This document shows positions 24,201 through 37,075 of a stretch of 64,000 nt of DNA, in pieces. Position 1 is the first letter of the stretch; each line of letters starts with the position of its first letter. The notes under the pieces were generated by a model. The model saw only the letters and a program-made list of their open reading frames with translations, searched no databases and was not told the origin of the DNA. Origin of the DNA: Plecoglossus altivelis (taxonomy: Eukaryota; Chordata; Actinopteri; Osmeriformes; Plecoglossidae); assembly GCA_036571765.1 (NCBI GenBank), contig BROE01000002.1:4609809-4673808 (forward strand), written 5' to 3'. The position numbers and the translations under genes were made by a program.

Positions 24201-27200
24201 GAGAACTCAAACGGATTCAGGGGAAGGAGGGGTGGGGGGTGGGAACCTAAATAATAAAAGCTAGCAATAGCGAGCATGTCAGCGCATCGACACTTAGGCA
24301 GCCTCTAGACGAATAAAAGGGGGGTTTATAAGTAATGTACCTGGCCACTTTAATCCAACCTTAGGGGCGCACCTTAGGGCTCACTTCATTTCAGTAAGTG
24401 CCCTCGGGTCTTCCAGAGTCCCCTTGTATCCCACCCCACTCCTGCTCATCACTATCCTCCACACTCCTTCACTCACTCGGTTAAGATCCTCTCTCCATCA
24501 GAAATTGATATGATCTGATCGTTATGTGAGTTTTTTTTTTTGGGGTGGGGGGTGGTGGTGGGGGGTCTCTCAGTCAACATGTGGAGGGTGAGGTGGGAGT
24601 GGAGGGTGGGGTAGTGTTAAGTGGGAGTGAATTTGCCGTTTGCCAAAGAGATGAGATCTCTTGGAGGAAGGCTCTTTGAGACCTCTGCTAAGTCCCTGAG
24701 CAAATGGGGAAGCGTTTTCTAAACCTGTCTGGCTCCATTTCAGAGTTTATTAGTGGGATTTCATGGCCTTTCCAAGACGTTCCGCGGCAAAGTAATTGTG
24801 TTTGCGTCCATGAATTGATGTCAACCAGTTGGCAGACATGGAAAGATTGATTACGCTGTTTGCAGTGTTGCTGTAGAAAATAAAATTCCTCCTGTATATT
24901 CTGTAGGGTGTTCATAGAATCAATCAATTGATACGCAATATGGATAGTGTCGATATATCTTATTCCTGTGTGTTTGAGTGTGTGTGTGTGTGTGTGTGTG
25001 TGCAGGGGTGGTTGTTGAAAGCTGATGTACATCTGTCAGTCAGGTCTGTCTGATGTTGGTAAATGAGTGCAGCCAGGCGCTGTTCATCTTCTCCCAGTGA
25101 AACATCACCTGGCTGATCCCTCTGGTCGTGATGCAGTGTGACACATATTCCTGTGATAGGAGCTTACCCACCCTCATCCTCCTATCCACTCCACCCCCTT
25201 CCCCCCCCCCAGCTGTGTCAGGAGTGGTTGGAGGCATTATCCCTCCCCCCCCTCCCCCCTCGCGTCCCCTGCAGTTCGGTGATGGACACAGCGATGTGAT
25301 TGATGATGATGGAGGGGATGTGTGCAGGGGAATGTGAGGTGCGACGGGCTGGGCTGCGACCATTAGAAGGCTGGCGGAGCGGGCTAGTGCAAAGGCCAGA
25401 TGGGTCGGCTTCAAGGTGGAACACACTCTGAGATCATATCCTGTCTGGATGCTAAGAGCTACGTGGGTATAAGCCCTGATTTATGAAGGGGGGGAAGAGT
25501 CCGGGCGAGGTCTGAGGACGACTCCATACATGTTTTATACTTACAGTAATATATACAAGAATGAATTTGATGTAGTGATGCCTGGCCATAATTCTTATTC
25601 CACTTACAGAAATTGTTAAATGATCAATGACGCTTTTGATCATACAGGATGTTGTCAGGATGTGATCGCTATGACCAGTCATGGACTTACAAACCGCAAC
25701 CCAGTGACATGTTTAGTGTTGTTTGTGCTTTGATTACCTGGAAAAAATGTTTACTCTCCCTATGGCGGAAGTATTCTTTTATCCGAATTAAACGTGCAAG
25801 GATCGAGTATCGCAACATAAAGTTTGAGGTTGATGTTAATGATCAGATCAACCCCAATCTATTTGCTGAGCTCATCCTCCCGAAACGGAACGAATTGATC
25901 TTTTGATCTTCGGACACTTGCACAGCTGTCCGCCAAGTTTCGCTGTTGATTAACGCGAACAGACCCCCCTTCACAATGCTCGACCCAACACGCGGTGGCA
26001 GAAACTAGGGGAAAACCGATAGAATGAACAAAAGGATAGGACGATAACCCGACGAGCCAAGCCATAATGAATGACAACACAGTGGTGCTCGCCACCACGG
26101 GATGAGACTGCACCATCCGCACAAGATGTGAAACGGGATAAACCATGGATGACAGATGGTGTGATAAACCGAATGTAACGCGACTTCCTGACGAATAATG
26201 AAACAAGTCACAGAGGTACGTTCAACCACGTGACAAATTAAAGACCTAAGAAATCAAAGGACACAGCAGCGAAGGTAGAGCCAACAACCACCAATGACCC
26301 ATTAGGCCCCTGATTTGAGAAAAAAACACTTCACCGACCGCACCCACCAGATGCACATCCCAGAATCCTAACCACACCTGCTGCGAGGCCTTGGTAAATG
26401 TTAGTAGTGAATACAAGGAAGAGGGGAAGGAGAAAGTGATGCTTCTTGTCACTATATGTACTATCCTAAGGAAGGTGATAAGAAAGTTAGCGAAAAGAAT
26501 GAGATCGCAAGTCATCTCCTCCGTGCAAATCCCCTTCAGCTCCTCAAACTGATTGACCATCGGCAAGGAAGGCGACGAACCACCTTTTTCCCTTAATCCT
26601 TCCAGGGAACACTTCTAGCAAATACGAGGGACAGCTCTATTCTTCTTTCTTACTCCTACCTAGTCATTTTAGAACATCGCAGTACGGATCCACATGTCGA
26701 GACTCTTAGCAGGATGAACAACCAGAATGCCCAAGATGTGATAAAGACTTTTGGGATGCCACAGGAATAAAGCGGTATTAATATTAAATGAGGATTTATG
26801 AGAGAGAAAAAAATCCCTGGAAAGCAACATCAAAGGCTTGAGTTGAGGGGAAGAGCCCCCTGTCTGGAGGAGAGAGGCCTTTCAAAGGCAGGTGTGAATT
26901 AATACATTAAATAAATAATGGCCCAAAAATGTTCTTTCCTTTGAATCCTAAGCGATGCATATGAAAGTATACATAGTGGGCACAACCAGCAGATGTCAAA
27001 TCTTGTTGTTTACATGGAAAGCGTTATTTGTTGTCTGCTCGGGGAGCTATTTTCTTTGTTCGTTTTCCTCAGAAAGGAGGGTTTTTTGGGGAAGGTTCTA
27101 GTCGAGTTCTTCCAGATTCCGTGGAAGAGAGCATGCACTTGTTTGAGTAACGAGAATGGCTTAGGAGACGGATATGACTCAGACTTGTGCTGCGGTAGTA

Positions 27201-30200
27201 TTAGGCTGGTCGTCGCGGCGCTCAGGCTGTGGTCTGCCGTCTGCGTTTCATTTTTGAAATAGCCACGTCGCAGTCAGGATGAAGACTCTGGCCGGAGAAT
27301 CCTGCAGACATCTGCCCGCGTCCAAACATGTTTGCCTCACCACCCACCCCACCCACCCCCGCCACGTCAGCGGGCAAATTACCATGTAGCCTTCATAAAT
27401 TCCTTTGATCGCCTGCTCTCCCTATGTCACCGCTTTCAAAGGCAGAAATCAGCCATCAGGCCCCATTAGAAGCCACCAAAGTGATCCTTCTGACAAGCCA
27501 CCTCCTACAGCAGCAATACCGGACGCATCAGTCACACTTTGAACTGCGAGCACGCTGCGAGTGGATCATGGGATTGCATCCTTATGTACGGTGTCAGTTG
27601 GCGAATTCATAAAGTGAGGGTTCATGAAAAGCGCGGTTTCATCTCAATCCTCATAAAAGCTGCGGGTCGCCCCCCACGTGTAAATCGAAAGGTAGCTGTC
27701 GGCGGCGTTAGATCCGTGTTGGATAATCACGCCGATCCACCCCTCCCGCACGCTGTCATCCAAGCTGTGCGTCCGCATTCTGTTTCCCTCCAATCGGAAT
27801 GTTATGTCGCATATAGAATGTGTCTGGAATGAAGATTGTGTTAATGTTTTGGTGCTTAATTTATATGTAAAGTAGGAAAGCGGGTTGGAGGTGGTTGGGG
27901 GTGGCGTGGATATTACGCAGGTTTGCGAAGTGATGGATTAGATGAGAGTCTGACCAGAGCAGGCTCAAAATCATTAGTGTTTTTGGGGGTTATGATTGGA
28001 TGCCAACAATGGAGGAGGGGGGGGGGGGGGGGGATTCTGATCGGAACACTCAAGCACATCGGAACACTCGAGCACCCAAAACACAAGGGGTTGTCCAGGC
28101 AACAAGCAGGCTTTCACAACGGGTGGGAAGTTACCACCTTGTTCTAACGCTGACACAAAATAGAAAGGAAATCGCCCCCAACACTAGATGAAACTGTGTC
28201 CTGGCCATAGCCTATTGAGTTCTGCCTTCACGCTGTAGTCCTTCTGGTACTTGTGTGGTAGCGTTGTACTTTCTGTCCAGATGAGTGAGGTGGCCTACTT
28301 CCTCGGTGTGGACTTCCGAGACACTGCGTGAAAGATGAGGGGAAACACAGAAGAGCAGACTATTTTCACGAGTTGGAGGTTGCGTAGAAACTAGGACGTA
28401 GTTCACCTGACGGTCGCCAGAGAAGAGTCGAAGGTTCCACGTAAACAGAGAGCCGTTGTGATGGATCTGAGGGAGGTTGTGTTGGTGCATTCCGTCAATG
28501 ATCAATAATACATTAATGACCGTGGTTTCCATTCTGGAACCAGGTGGGTCTTTTGATATTCAAATGAGGCTTTTGAATCTGAACTGGCCCCTCGTTTGAT
28601 GAAGACACCACAGAGGCAAAACCCGCCCCAACACCAGAGTGTTGGGGAGGATACAGATTGAAAGCGGTTTATAAAAACGTTCCTGTGACAGTCACCGGAA
28701 TCGTACTCGAGTCCACATTCCTGCTCTTTTTGTGTCTAGCGTTTTCTCATTTGTTATCTGTTGGTCGCATTAAAAGGATCTATTTTTTATATTTAATATT
28801 GTGGAATCATACCTAATCGTATCAGAGTCAATCTTTTGTAATTGAAGACACATTTTTTATAAAACATGGTCGTCTGAACACTTAAAAGCAGTACCATTTT
28901 AACAGTCAGAGATTGTATCACAATGCTTTTCAACTTCCCTCATAGTAGGTAATATTTACCCTAATTTCCAGGATGAACACACTGATTATGATGTTTTAAT
29001 GTCAATTTAGCAACACATTGTAATTAAATATATCTGATTAAGAGACTTGAAAGGCAGAGTTCAAATCCTGAACTGATAAAACATAATATAATTCAATCTT
29101 CTAGCATAGAACTAGTGATACTGTATGATCAAATGGTCTTACTTAATTCCAAATCGGAAAATGATGAAAATACTTCCAAGACCACCAAGCACGTACAGTC
29201 AGACCTCCTACAAAGATGACCTTTGAACTTCCCTTCCTTTGCTTGGTAACCTTCCAGTGAAAAGGGACATCATGCTGGCTCATGCCATCTATATCAAAGT
29301 GGTATCTCTCCAAATGTGGCTGTCTGCCAGGGTGCTCGTCGCCAGGTTAGTCAGGTGCCTGTGCACCCAGAGTAGGCACTCAAGGCACACATTACCACCC
29401 AGGCCAGATGGCTCAGACGTGGGACTACGTCAGCGATGTCTCCCCCTGAGCCCCGTCTGCTTGGTGGTCCTTCCAACCCACGAGGACCGTGAAGGTTCAC
29501 CTCACTGCAGATATCATGTGCTCGTCAAAAAGTGTCAAAGCTGCGAAAAAATACACTGCATATCTATGCTTCCCACCCCCCCCCCTCCTTTATACCCAGA
29601 TAAACACCTGTCGTGTCATTCAGTGCCACAGCTCTCTTGTTTGTGCTCCTGTGCTCTTATAGGAGATGGATTGACCGGACATCGTTGCGACTAATACAAC
29701 CTGGCTGATATCAAAACCACTATGTAGCAATGGTACAGAGAACCGATTTCAAGTGGGACAGCTTAGATGTGGGTGATTTGGGTTTTCCGGAAGCCGGCTG
29801 TATCCTGGCTTGATTGCGGCGAACCTAGAGGACAATCAATGGGGGGGGGGAGAAAAAACTGTACAAAAGAGAGGGAACCTTCAGGAAAGTTGAGCAGTCT
29901 GTCTAACCTCACACAGACGTTCCCTTCAGACTCCACCAAGGCCAAGGTCACTGGCAGATCCGACTGCGCAAGCATATCTTTTCACTTCCCATCTGGAAAA
30001 CATCGGGCTGTTTGTTTCGTGTTTAACTGGGCCCGAGGCTGCAACGACCAGGGTCTGCTGGAACTGTTATCTCTGAGATTGCGGGCTTGGATAACAAGCT
30101 GAATGATGTTTGTGCAAATGTGGACCATTCGTTGTGATGGTAACTGACCACCTGTGTTCTAACATTCTGACGAACAAATCTCCTGAAAGCAAAACACTGC

Positions 30201-31100
30201 GCCGTTTTTTAAAAATGGTTGTCGCCATTGCTGTTTTTGGAAAAGCATTAATTTGCCAATTTGCAAAACAAATCTTGTCACGCATTTCGTTGTCAAACTG
30301 ATCTTGTGTGGCGGGGTTTCAGATTAGCTCCACCGCCAAGACCACTATCCAGGGAACCAAGAGAAAAAGAAAAACTTTAAAAACTTAAAATAACAATGTG
30401 CATTGTTCATACTTTCAGCTGTTGCCCAGGTAGAGGACCAATATTTGGTTTGTGTGTTGGTATATGGCACATCAACACATACTGTATCTCTCCGTATCCT
30501 CACCCTCAATCTAGCTCTCCTCTTCCCTGTCTCTCTCCCCCTCTCTCAGCCTCTCTCTCTCTCTCTGTTCTCATCGCTGTCAGATTCTGACTGAATCAGG
30601 TTAGACAGTGGAGGCACAGAAAACACAGGCCTCCACTGATGAAAATGACAATGCATCTGTCGCGTTCCTTACATTGAGATGCGAAAGCGATCTCCTCAAG
30701 CTGCAATAACAACTTACGTAACCCGGTGGAACCGCAAACTTGGGAGACTGTCACGCTGTTCCTTTCCCACCCACTAATAATGCCAACCGCAACTTGTGAA
30801 AAACACGCGAAAGGTAAACACAGGCCACACGTTAGTGATGTTCAGAGCCATTTTGCCCCAAATATCCACAAGCCCTTACTGTGTGGACACATACTATTAG
30901 ATATTTAGATATTTTAATAACGTAGTAAACTGCTGTCGGTGTTCTAGGAGCTTAACGTTATCATATCATAAACCATTGCCAACAATAAACCATTTTGCAC
31001 TAGGCAAGTGTGGATGGTATTCGAAGATGCAAGTGTGGTATTCTACTCTATTGTGCGTGCGTGGTGCTGAATTTGGTTTTCAAATCCCTTCTGACCAGTC
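21241..31100. other. sorcs3 intron 1, no gene seen
   Basis: Mostly unique sequence. Simple repeats: a G run at 24007-24024, G-rich at 24539-24625, GT at 24977-25003, C-rich at 25194-25260, a 17-base G run at 28017-28033, CT at 30528-30567. A perfect 9-bp hairpin lies at 28626-28647. The stretches 24700-24910 and 26765-26960 look like non-repetitive regulatory texture. The 25900-26760 stretch has unusual composition for its surroundings. No exon recognised. Confidence 0.45.
28626..28647. repeat. Perfect 9-bp hairpin with 4-nt loop
   Basis: CCCCAACAC pairs exactly with GTGTTGGGG around CAGA. There is no T run after it, so a polymerase III terminator is not indicated. Confidence 0.85.
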
Positions 31101-31260
31101 GAGCATGGCTAGTTGCGATGCTTAGCTCCAGGACATAGGCGTCAAGCTAGCTGATGGCGTAGGTTCAATCCCAGCCAGACTGAGTCAGTGTCATCGCCAT
31201 GAAAAGCTGTCGCTCTTTCTACCCTCCTCTCTGGGGTGGGTCCCTGGTGCGCGTGCTTTG
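31100..31260 (+). mobile_element. Possible tRNA-derived SINE remnant
   Basis: GGTTCAATCCC at 31162-31172 matches the polymerase III B box (GGTTCRANYCC). A weak A-box-like TGGCTAGTTGCGATG lies about 55 bases upstream, which is a plausible spacing. A compact non-tRNA stretch follows, with no clear A-rich tail or target duplication. The cloverleaf does not close convincingly, so a functional tRNA gene is not supported. Confidence 0.35.
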
Positions 31261-32639
31261 GCACCACCCAGGATAAACCTGATGGCAACAAAGGCAGATA
31301 GGTTGAACGACGGCATATTTTTAAGGGGCCGTTTAAAACGCGCCTCGGCAAAAACGAGACGCGTGAAGACGCCGAAGGAGGAACCGTGGAAGGAGACGGA
31401 AATTCGGCATTTCTGCCACCGCTGACGTCACCTGAGCGATAGTATTCTCGATTCTGTGTTTTGTGAGTCATACTAGAGAGCCAATGAATGTGTCACCATA
31501 CAGATATTTGTTCCCGTGGATACATTGATTCCACGCTCCTCCTCTTTACCAGATAATTACAGCGAAAAGCAATGAGAGTCATTATATCACATTTACTTCC
31601 CATTACTGTTGGCTTCATACGTGTCTGCTGCACTGCTGGAATATTCCCCTTTTAGAGGCTGCGCGGGGGTAATTGGTGGTGGTGAAAGCAATGTATTTCC
31701 TCAGCAAGACGCGAGGAACCTCAAAGACTGGACTTATTTGAAGGTATCTCTTTTCACCGTAGAGAAGTTCTATTTGCTTGTGCGTCACATGGAAGTGTTT
31801 CTGTCTGTCCCTCGTGGGACCTGGAAATACTGCTGGTTTGAGCAGTTTTAAGTAGTTATTTTATGGGAGAAATTTGCATGCTGCACCTTAGTTGCCCCCC
31901 CCCCTCCCTCCCTCCCTCCCTCCCTCCCCCTCCCCGTCTACTCAAAGCCTTGGTTTCTTGGTTTCAGTGCTGCGGAGGCAAATGAAAAGGACGGCTTTTA
32001 CCGCTTCCACCTCAGATTTCGCCTTCATCCGCACGCCATCTCTCAGACCAAAGTGACTCCGCTCGCTCTCTTATGAGTATGACAGGGCCCCCGTAGAAAC
32101 CCGTTTGGATATTGTTCCTAATGAGATTTCCTCTTCCTCGTACCTCCACCCCCTCCCCCCTTTCCTCCTCCTACCCTGCGGGTCGCGAGCACCAGTTTAG
32201 TTCAAATGAAGGGGCTCTGTCTTATTACCGGATTCCTCTGTCACATGGGCTCCTTCAGATTCGTACCTCGAGGGAACTCGCACCTTGTTTGATCCCTCCA
32301 CCTTGTGCCGGTGAATTGATCTGAGGTGAAGAAGGTGGGGTGGGAGGGGGGGTGGGGGTTGTGGGTGTTGTGGGGGAGAAAAGAAGAAACGGGAGGTGCA
32401 GCATTCCTGGATGAAAGAGGATCCACACAGCATGGATGTCTCCAGCTCCGCTTTCCAGGGTTTTAATTGTGTGGAAGGAGAGGGAGACAGAGAAACTAAG
32501 AGAGAGGAAATCTGGTTGACGCACTGGTGAGGTTCAAATGATTGAGTGAATTGGCTCATTAGGTGACATCCGTGACAACTTCTTTTTTTAACGTCTTCAT
32601 ACTACCTGTCCTCAAGTCCCCGCGTGTGGACAAATTGCA

Positions 32640-33170
32640 GAGAAAATAATTGGACACCTTTTTCAACGAAAGGCCAAAAAAATGTAATACCGCTCAACAA
32701 TTGCAGTGGGATTGCATCAAATGTCTGACTTTTGATTTCACGTTCCCCATGATTCTTTCAAATTGATCTTCTGCTATTATTTACAACTGCCTCGTTTAGT
32801 TTAAAATGCTGTCGTTTGGCCTTGTATTTAAACCCCCCTGTGCTCAACAGAAAATGGTGTTCGCCCATGGGAGATCCGGCGGAATACATGACACATCATT
32901 CTGATATCTCGGAATTCTCGGCCATCACATATTCATGAGTTGTTATGGTAATAGAATCGTTGATAGTGCCAGCATTCTGAAAGAAAGAGAGAAAGAGAGG
33001 GAAGGAGGGAGGGAGAGAGAGAGAGAGCGAGAGAGTCAAGCTCTGCTAATGGAATCTGCTAATGAATATAGAGTTTGAGCAGTCTTTCCACGACCATCAA
33101 TCATTTAATTGTTAATTTCAATGATTAATGTTGCCGTCGGTTCCATTGACTCATGCTGACTGAAGACTGA
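32640..33170. promoter_or_regulatory. Candidate conserved non-coding element(s)
   Basis: Two AT-rich non-repetitive parts, 32640-32960 and 33035-33170, flank a GA microsatellite. They hold motifs such as ATAATTGG, GCTAATGAATATAG, CATTTAATTGTTAATTTC and AATGATTAATG, which suit homeodomain factors. No open frame persists. Enhancer identity is inference. Confidence 0.3.
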
Positions 33171-35554
33171 GCCCCAAGTAGTTGTGGCTGGGGAACGATT
33201 TTTCTGATCAGGCTAAAGCTAAGCTCGTTTGAGGCTAAACTGTGTAAAATGTTCTACCAATGCGTTCTATGGATGCGAGCAAGTGAGCAGCATTGGGTGA
33301 TCAGGGCATACGAAAAAGTGGTGTGTCCTGAAATCCTGCTTTGAGTTTGATGCATAAGCCTGAAACCTCGGAAAAAACATTAGTATGACTTCATTGGAGG
33401 TTTTGGGTTGCAACAGCGACCAATCCCAATCAAGCGTTTCGTTTCACCGAACAGCGGTGGCGTTTTGCATGGGTCTGATCTACAGTTGGTTCGCCTGTTA
33501 TAGGCCTTACTGGGTTTTTTTCCCCGTCTGCCCACGTTTCCAGGGAGACGTTAACACTGCCGCCTCTCACAGTTCTGTTACTCAGCAGGTGTGTGAAGGA
33601 ACCCTACCGCTCCCTTGTTCGTTCGCATGGTCACCAACACATCGAAAGTGCGAAGAAACTTTAAGCCAACTGATATGGAAGAGGAGTGCTCTCTGAATCA
33701 TGCACGGTCGTACTCTACCTGAACCCTCTGCCGCACCGCAAGTTCATTTAACTTAACGCAATTTCACTTAATTGTCACATTGCAAATGTCTCGGGTTTTC
33801 AACCCGCTGGATTCCGCCGTTTCGTGGAACAATTATCTTTCGAAAATGCGTTAGTGTCTGCAGTTATTTGCGTAAACACGTCAGTATGATGACGATTGGC
33901 TGCGTTGGAGAAACGAATCATATCGACGATGTACAGTAAGCATGATAGGAAAAATACAGTCATCACTGTGAACATTATGTAGCCTAACTGGAATCATTAT
34001 CATACAAGTGAATGAAGTAGCCCCTTTAACGACATGCTTGGTTTATAATTGGAGCCAGGCTTTGTTGGGTATGATGAGGGCCTAAGCAGAGGGAAATTAG
34101 GAGTGAATGAAAATGCAATCAACCACCATTTAGTCCCCAGTTGGAGGGACATCTGCTTACTCTTCTCTAACTGTTGACACATTTCCATTGATTCAACCGT
34201 TGCTCTAACCAGAAGCACCAATCAAGCGTTCTGTGGTCATTTTAAGGGTATTATTGGGTTGATTTCTCTTGTGTGAAACTCCATGCGATTCCGTCAGATG
34301 GCTCTCCGCGGTCTATCTCCCGCGGCACCGTAACTCTTGTTTTAATGTCTGTGACATTTTTTATTTCGACTCGAGCCTTTCACCTCCCAGGGGACAGGAA
34401 GGCTGTTGATATTCGTAGTCCTTTCATGGAACCAGGCACCATGCAGGTGAAGCCAGCCGTCTGAAAGACGCCGAGGTTCTACCCTCAGTGCTGCTCTGTT
34501 CCCCGTCATTTCAACATAGACTTCCACGGGTTAGACAGACATCTATTTCAAAGGCCCTGACCTACCTGTCTATGTTAATCACGTATACTACACAAATTAA
34601 GCCTTATAGCCAAGCCTTACATGATGGAAATCTCTTGATAGAATTTATGTAATTTTAGTTTTTAACAGCATTTGGACTCTAGAGATCAGGTACGTAATAT
34701 TACTTAGCTGGAGGTAAGATGAGATCAACTAAATTACTTTACGCTCTGTGAAGTTTGAAGTGGCCGGTCTACGATAAGACCTCTTTTTCCCCATAGTGGA
34801 CAAATCACCAGTAAGTGACATTAAATTACTCTTGCATATATTTCCAGCGAGTGCCAGTAGTTTGATTGAAAGAACGTAACCACAGAGTGCATCACTAGTC
34901 CCACTTTACCTTGAGAACAAGCTCCCACAAACAAGTGCATCAGCAATTTCTGAAATTAAAGTGCTGAAAGTTGTATGCGAAAGCCAATTTCATTTAATCT
35001 ATAGGTTCAGGCAGTAAACCATTTTCTCCCAGTTGTAGTTGCAAATTAGAAGCAAATGATTCCATCTATCCTTGGCTGGCTAAGATCAAAACCCCTGCTG
35101 TTTTCTGTGCAAGAAAGAGTCAAGGAAAAACATTGGTTCTCTTTGATGATGAGTACAATAAAACTCTGAACACATAAAAATTAGGTAAAGGCTTAAGAGC
35201 AGAATGCTAATGATCTTTTCTTTTATCAAACTGTAAAACACTCCCCCATCCACAGACTAAGCAGGTGAACAGGTTTTGAGGTTGCGGGAGGGTGAAAGAC
35301 AAAACCAGCATCAATGGGTTTTAAAGTAGCAATCAGTACCAAAGCAGATCAATGCAGCGCTTGAAAAAGAAAAGTGTTTTTTTTTTGCGCGCGCAAACTT
35401 TACAAAGGCGAATGTGTTTTTGTTCCATGAGTTAAAGCCACTGAACTCTTTGTGAAACCCTCTGGTCTGACTGGCTGTAGAGGGAGAGGTGGGATACGTT
35501 TGAGTTCTGTCACCCACTTGGCCCTCCGGATGAGTTTGACGCTTCCTTTTCCAT

Positions 35555-35730
35555 TAAAAACAGCATCGAGGCGAGCGGCTCAGTGTTGAATTTCAGTGGG
35601 ATTGTATTCGGATTTGTTTTCCCTATCAAAGGCAGCGGAGATTAGGGCTTTACAGAGGGATCCACGCGCCCTTGCATAATTATGCCCAAATTATTCACTG
35701 TCATGTGGCACCTTGTACTATAAAGCTCAC
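35555..35730. promoter_or_regulatory. Candidate conserved non-coding element
   Basis: A compact non-repetitive block with GGGATTGTATTCGGATTTG, GCATAATTATGC (a perfect 12-bp palindrome near 35675) and CAAATTATTCACTGTCATG. The texture and palindromic homeodomain-like site suggest an enhancer. Conservation is not shown. Confidence 0.3.
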
Positions 35731-36379
35731 TGGGCAAATGTTTGTTTTCGCTGCTGTTTCAGTGTAATCTAGACATGGTTTAATGTGTCAAGGGAAAACC
35801 AAGTGAAGGTTTGGTTGGTTTATTGTGCGCTGCGTTGGTTGAGAGTTATTGTATATCCTAAAATTAGCATTGAGAAATAAACATCGAGGTGAAATCAGCA
35901 CTTGGCAAATGACATGCCTTATGTGGTTTCTGCAACAGTAGGACATTTCACAAACGGTATAACACAGCTTCCTAAGACTTCACAGCCTTACTTTTGCCTT
36001 TATTGATCGACTATAAAGATTTCTTAAGTATTTTCCTATCTGCTTATTCTTCTGGCTCGGATCAAGAACTGTGAACACTACAGTGAACACTTCCTCCAAA
36101 AAAAAGCTCTGAAAAAGCAAGAAGCCAGTTATTAAATTATGATTTTAGGTGGATTACACCACAGTGATTCCTGCCAACACATACAGTGTTGGCTGCCATA
36201 TTATTTCAAGAAACCCTTTATTATTAATGAAGTTAAATTAATGACTAGACTCCCATCGGTAGGTCAAGTGGGATGCTTTTAGTGCAGATTTTTGTCATGC
36301 GGACTTTACAAAACATCTGGCGTGGTTGTCATCGATGTTTTAGACTCCAAGCTTAATGAAACTAATGAAGCTCAGATTA

Positions 36380-37075
36380 GATGCTGTTATTGGCTGACTC
36401 CAGTCGGCAGGCTCTGAAGTGGGTGGGGAAGACTACCTCTGTTCCTTCTATGGAGGTCATCCAGAGCAAACACTGCCAGCAGAGGGCCAGAGGCATCGTG
36501 GAGGACCTCTCTCGACCCCCAGCCACTCTCCCTTCCATCTGGGAAGCACTCCAGAAGGCTGCCTGTGTTGCTCCTGGAGGCTCCGGAAGCACGCTCTCTC
36601 TACTCTCTCTCTCACCCACTCCCCTCCCCCTCCTCCCCTCCGCCCCCCCGTTCACTGCACACCTGCTGAATCTTGGACTCACGTCGACCCTGCTCTCTCT
36701 AACCTGGCCACACGCCCCCCCCTCCCCACCTCCCAGCTATGACTCAGGAGACCGCCGTCAGACTCCGACACAACCTCGCACCTACGTTTTATTGCACTAC
36801 TGTTTTGCACATTAACTATTTAATCTGTACTTTATGGCCCCATTTCATTGCAATTCACGGTTGCACATTCACCTACTCTACTTATGACCTCATATATCGG
36901 GTTATTGCACCGTTCCACTTCCACATAGCCTCTTACTTTGTTTGCACTTCCTTTTTTACTCAGTTTGTAAAACTGTTACTATTCGCACTTCTGGTTAGAT
37001 GCTAACTGCGTTTCATGGGCTCTGCACTAAAACTGTTCACAATGACAATAAACTGGAATCGAATATAATCTAATG
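36380..37075 (+). mobile_element. Truncated LINE 3' end (CR1/L2/Rex-like)
   Basis: Frame 1 from 36381 reads WVGKTTSVPSMEVIQSKHCQ and then RARGIVEDLSRPPATL, which follows the usual C-terminal reverse-transcriptase pattern of fish CR1/L2/Rex LINEs (LEDIYxxRCxxRAxxIxxDxSHPxxxL). The next family segment, Gly-Arg-Arg-Tyr and Thr-x-Arg-x-x-x-Ser-Phe-Phe-Pro, appears decayed in the next frame as CLCCSWRLRKHALSTL, so the gene is frameshifted. A 3' untranslated region follows with TTATTGCACTACTG and TTGCACATTAACTATTT, ending near GACAATAAACTGGAATCG. It is 5'-truncated and dead. The exact clade is uncertain. Confidence 0.75.

Larger units (their letters stand above)
31261..36379. other. sorcs3 intron 1, no gene seen
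   Basis: Contains a CCCT microsatellite at 31895-31938, a G-rich stretch at 32335-32385, GA repeats at 32979-33034, a T run near 35378, and possible regulatory elements at 32640-33170 and 35555-35730 (listed separately). No exon, RNA gene or further transposon end recognised. Confidence 0.45.

Noticed and set aside
29055..29085. AGTTCAAATCC, resembling a tRNA B box
   Set aside because: No A box at the right distance and no cloverleaf pairing.
29239..29694. 151-codon plus-strand frame in intron 1
   Set aside because: No family match, no splice context, and it runs into a C-rich patch; length is compatible with chance.
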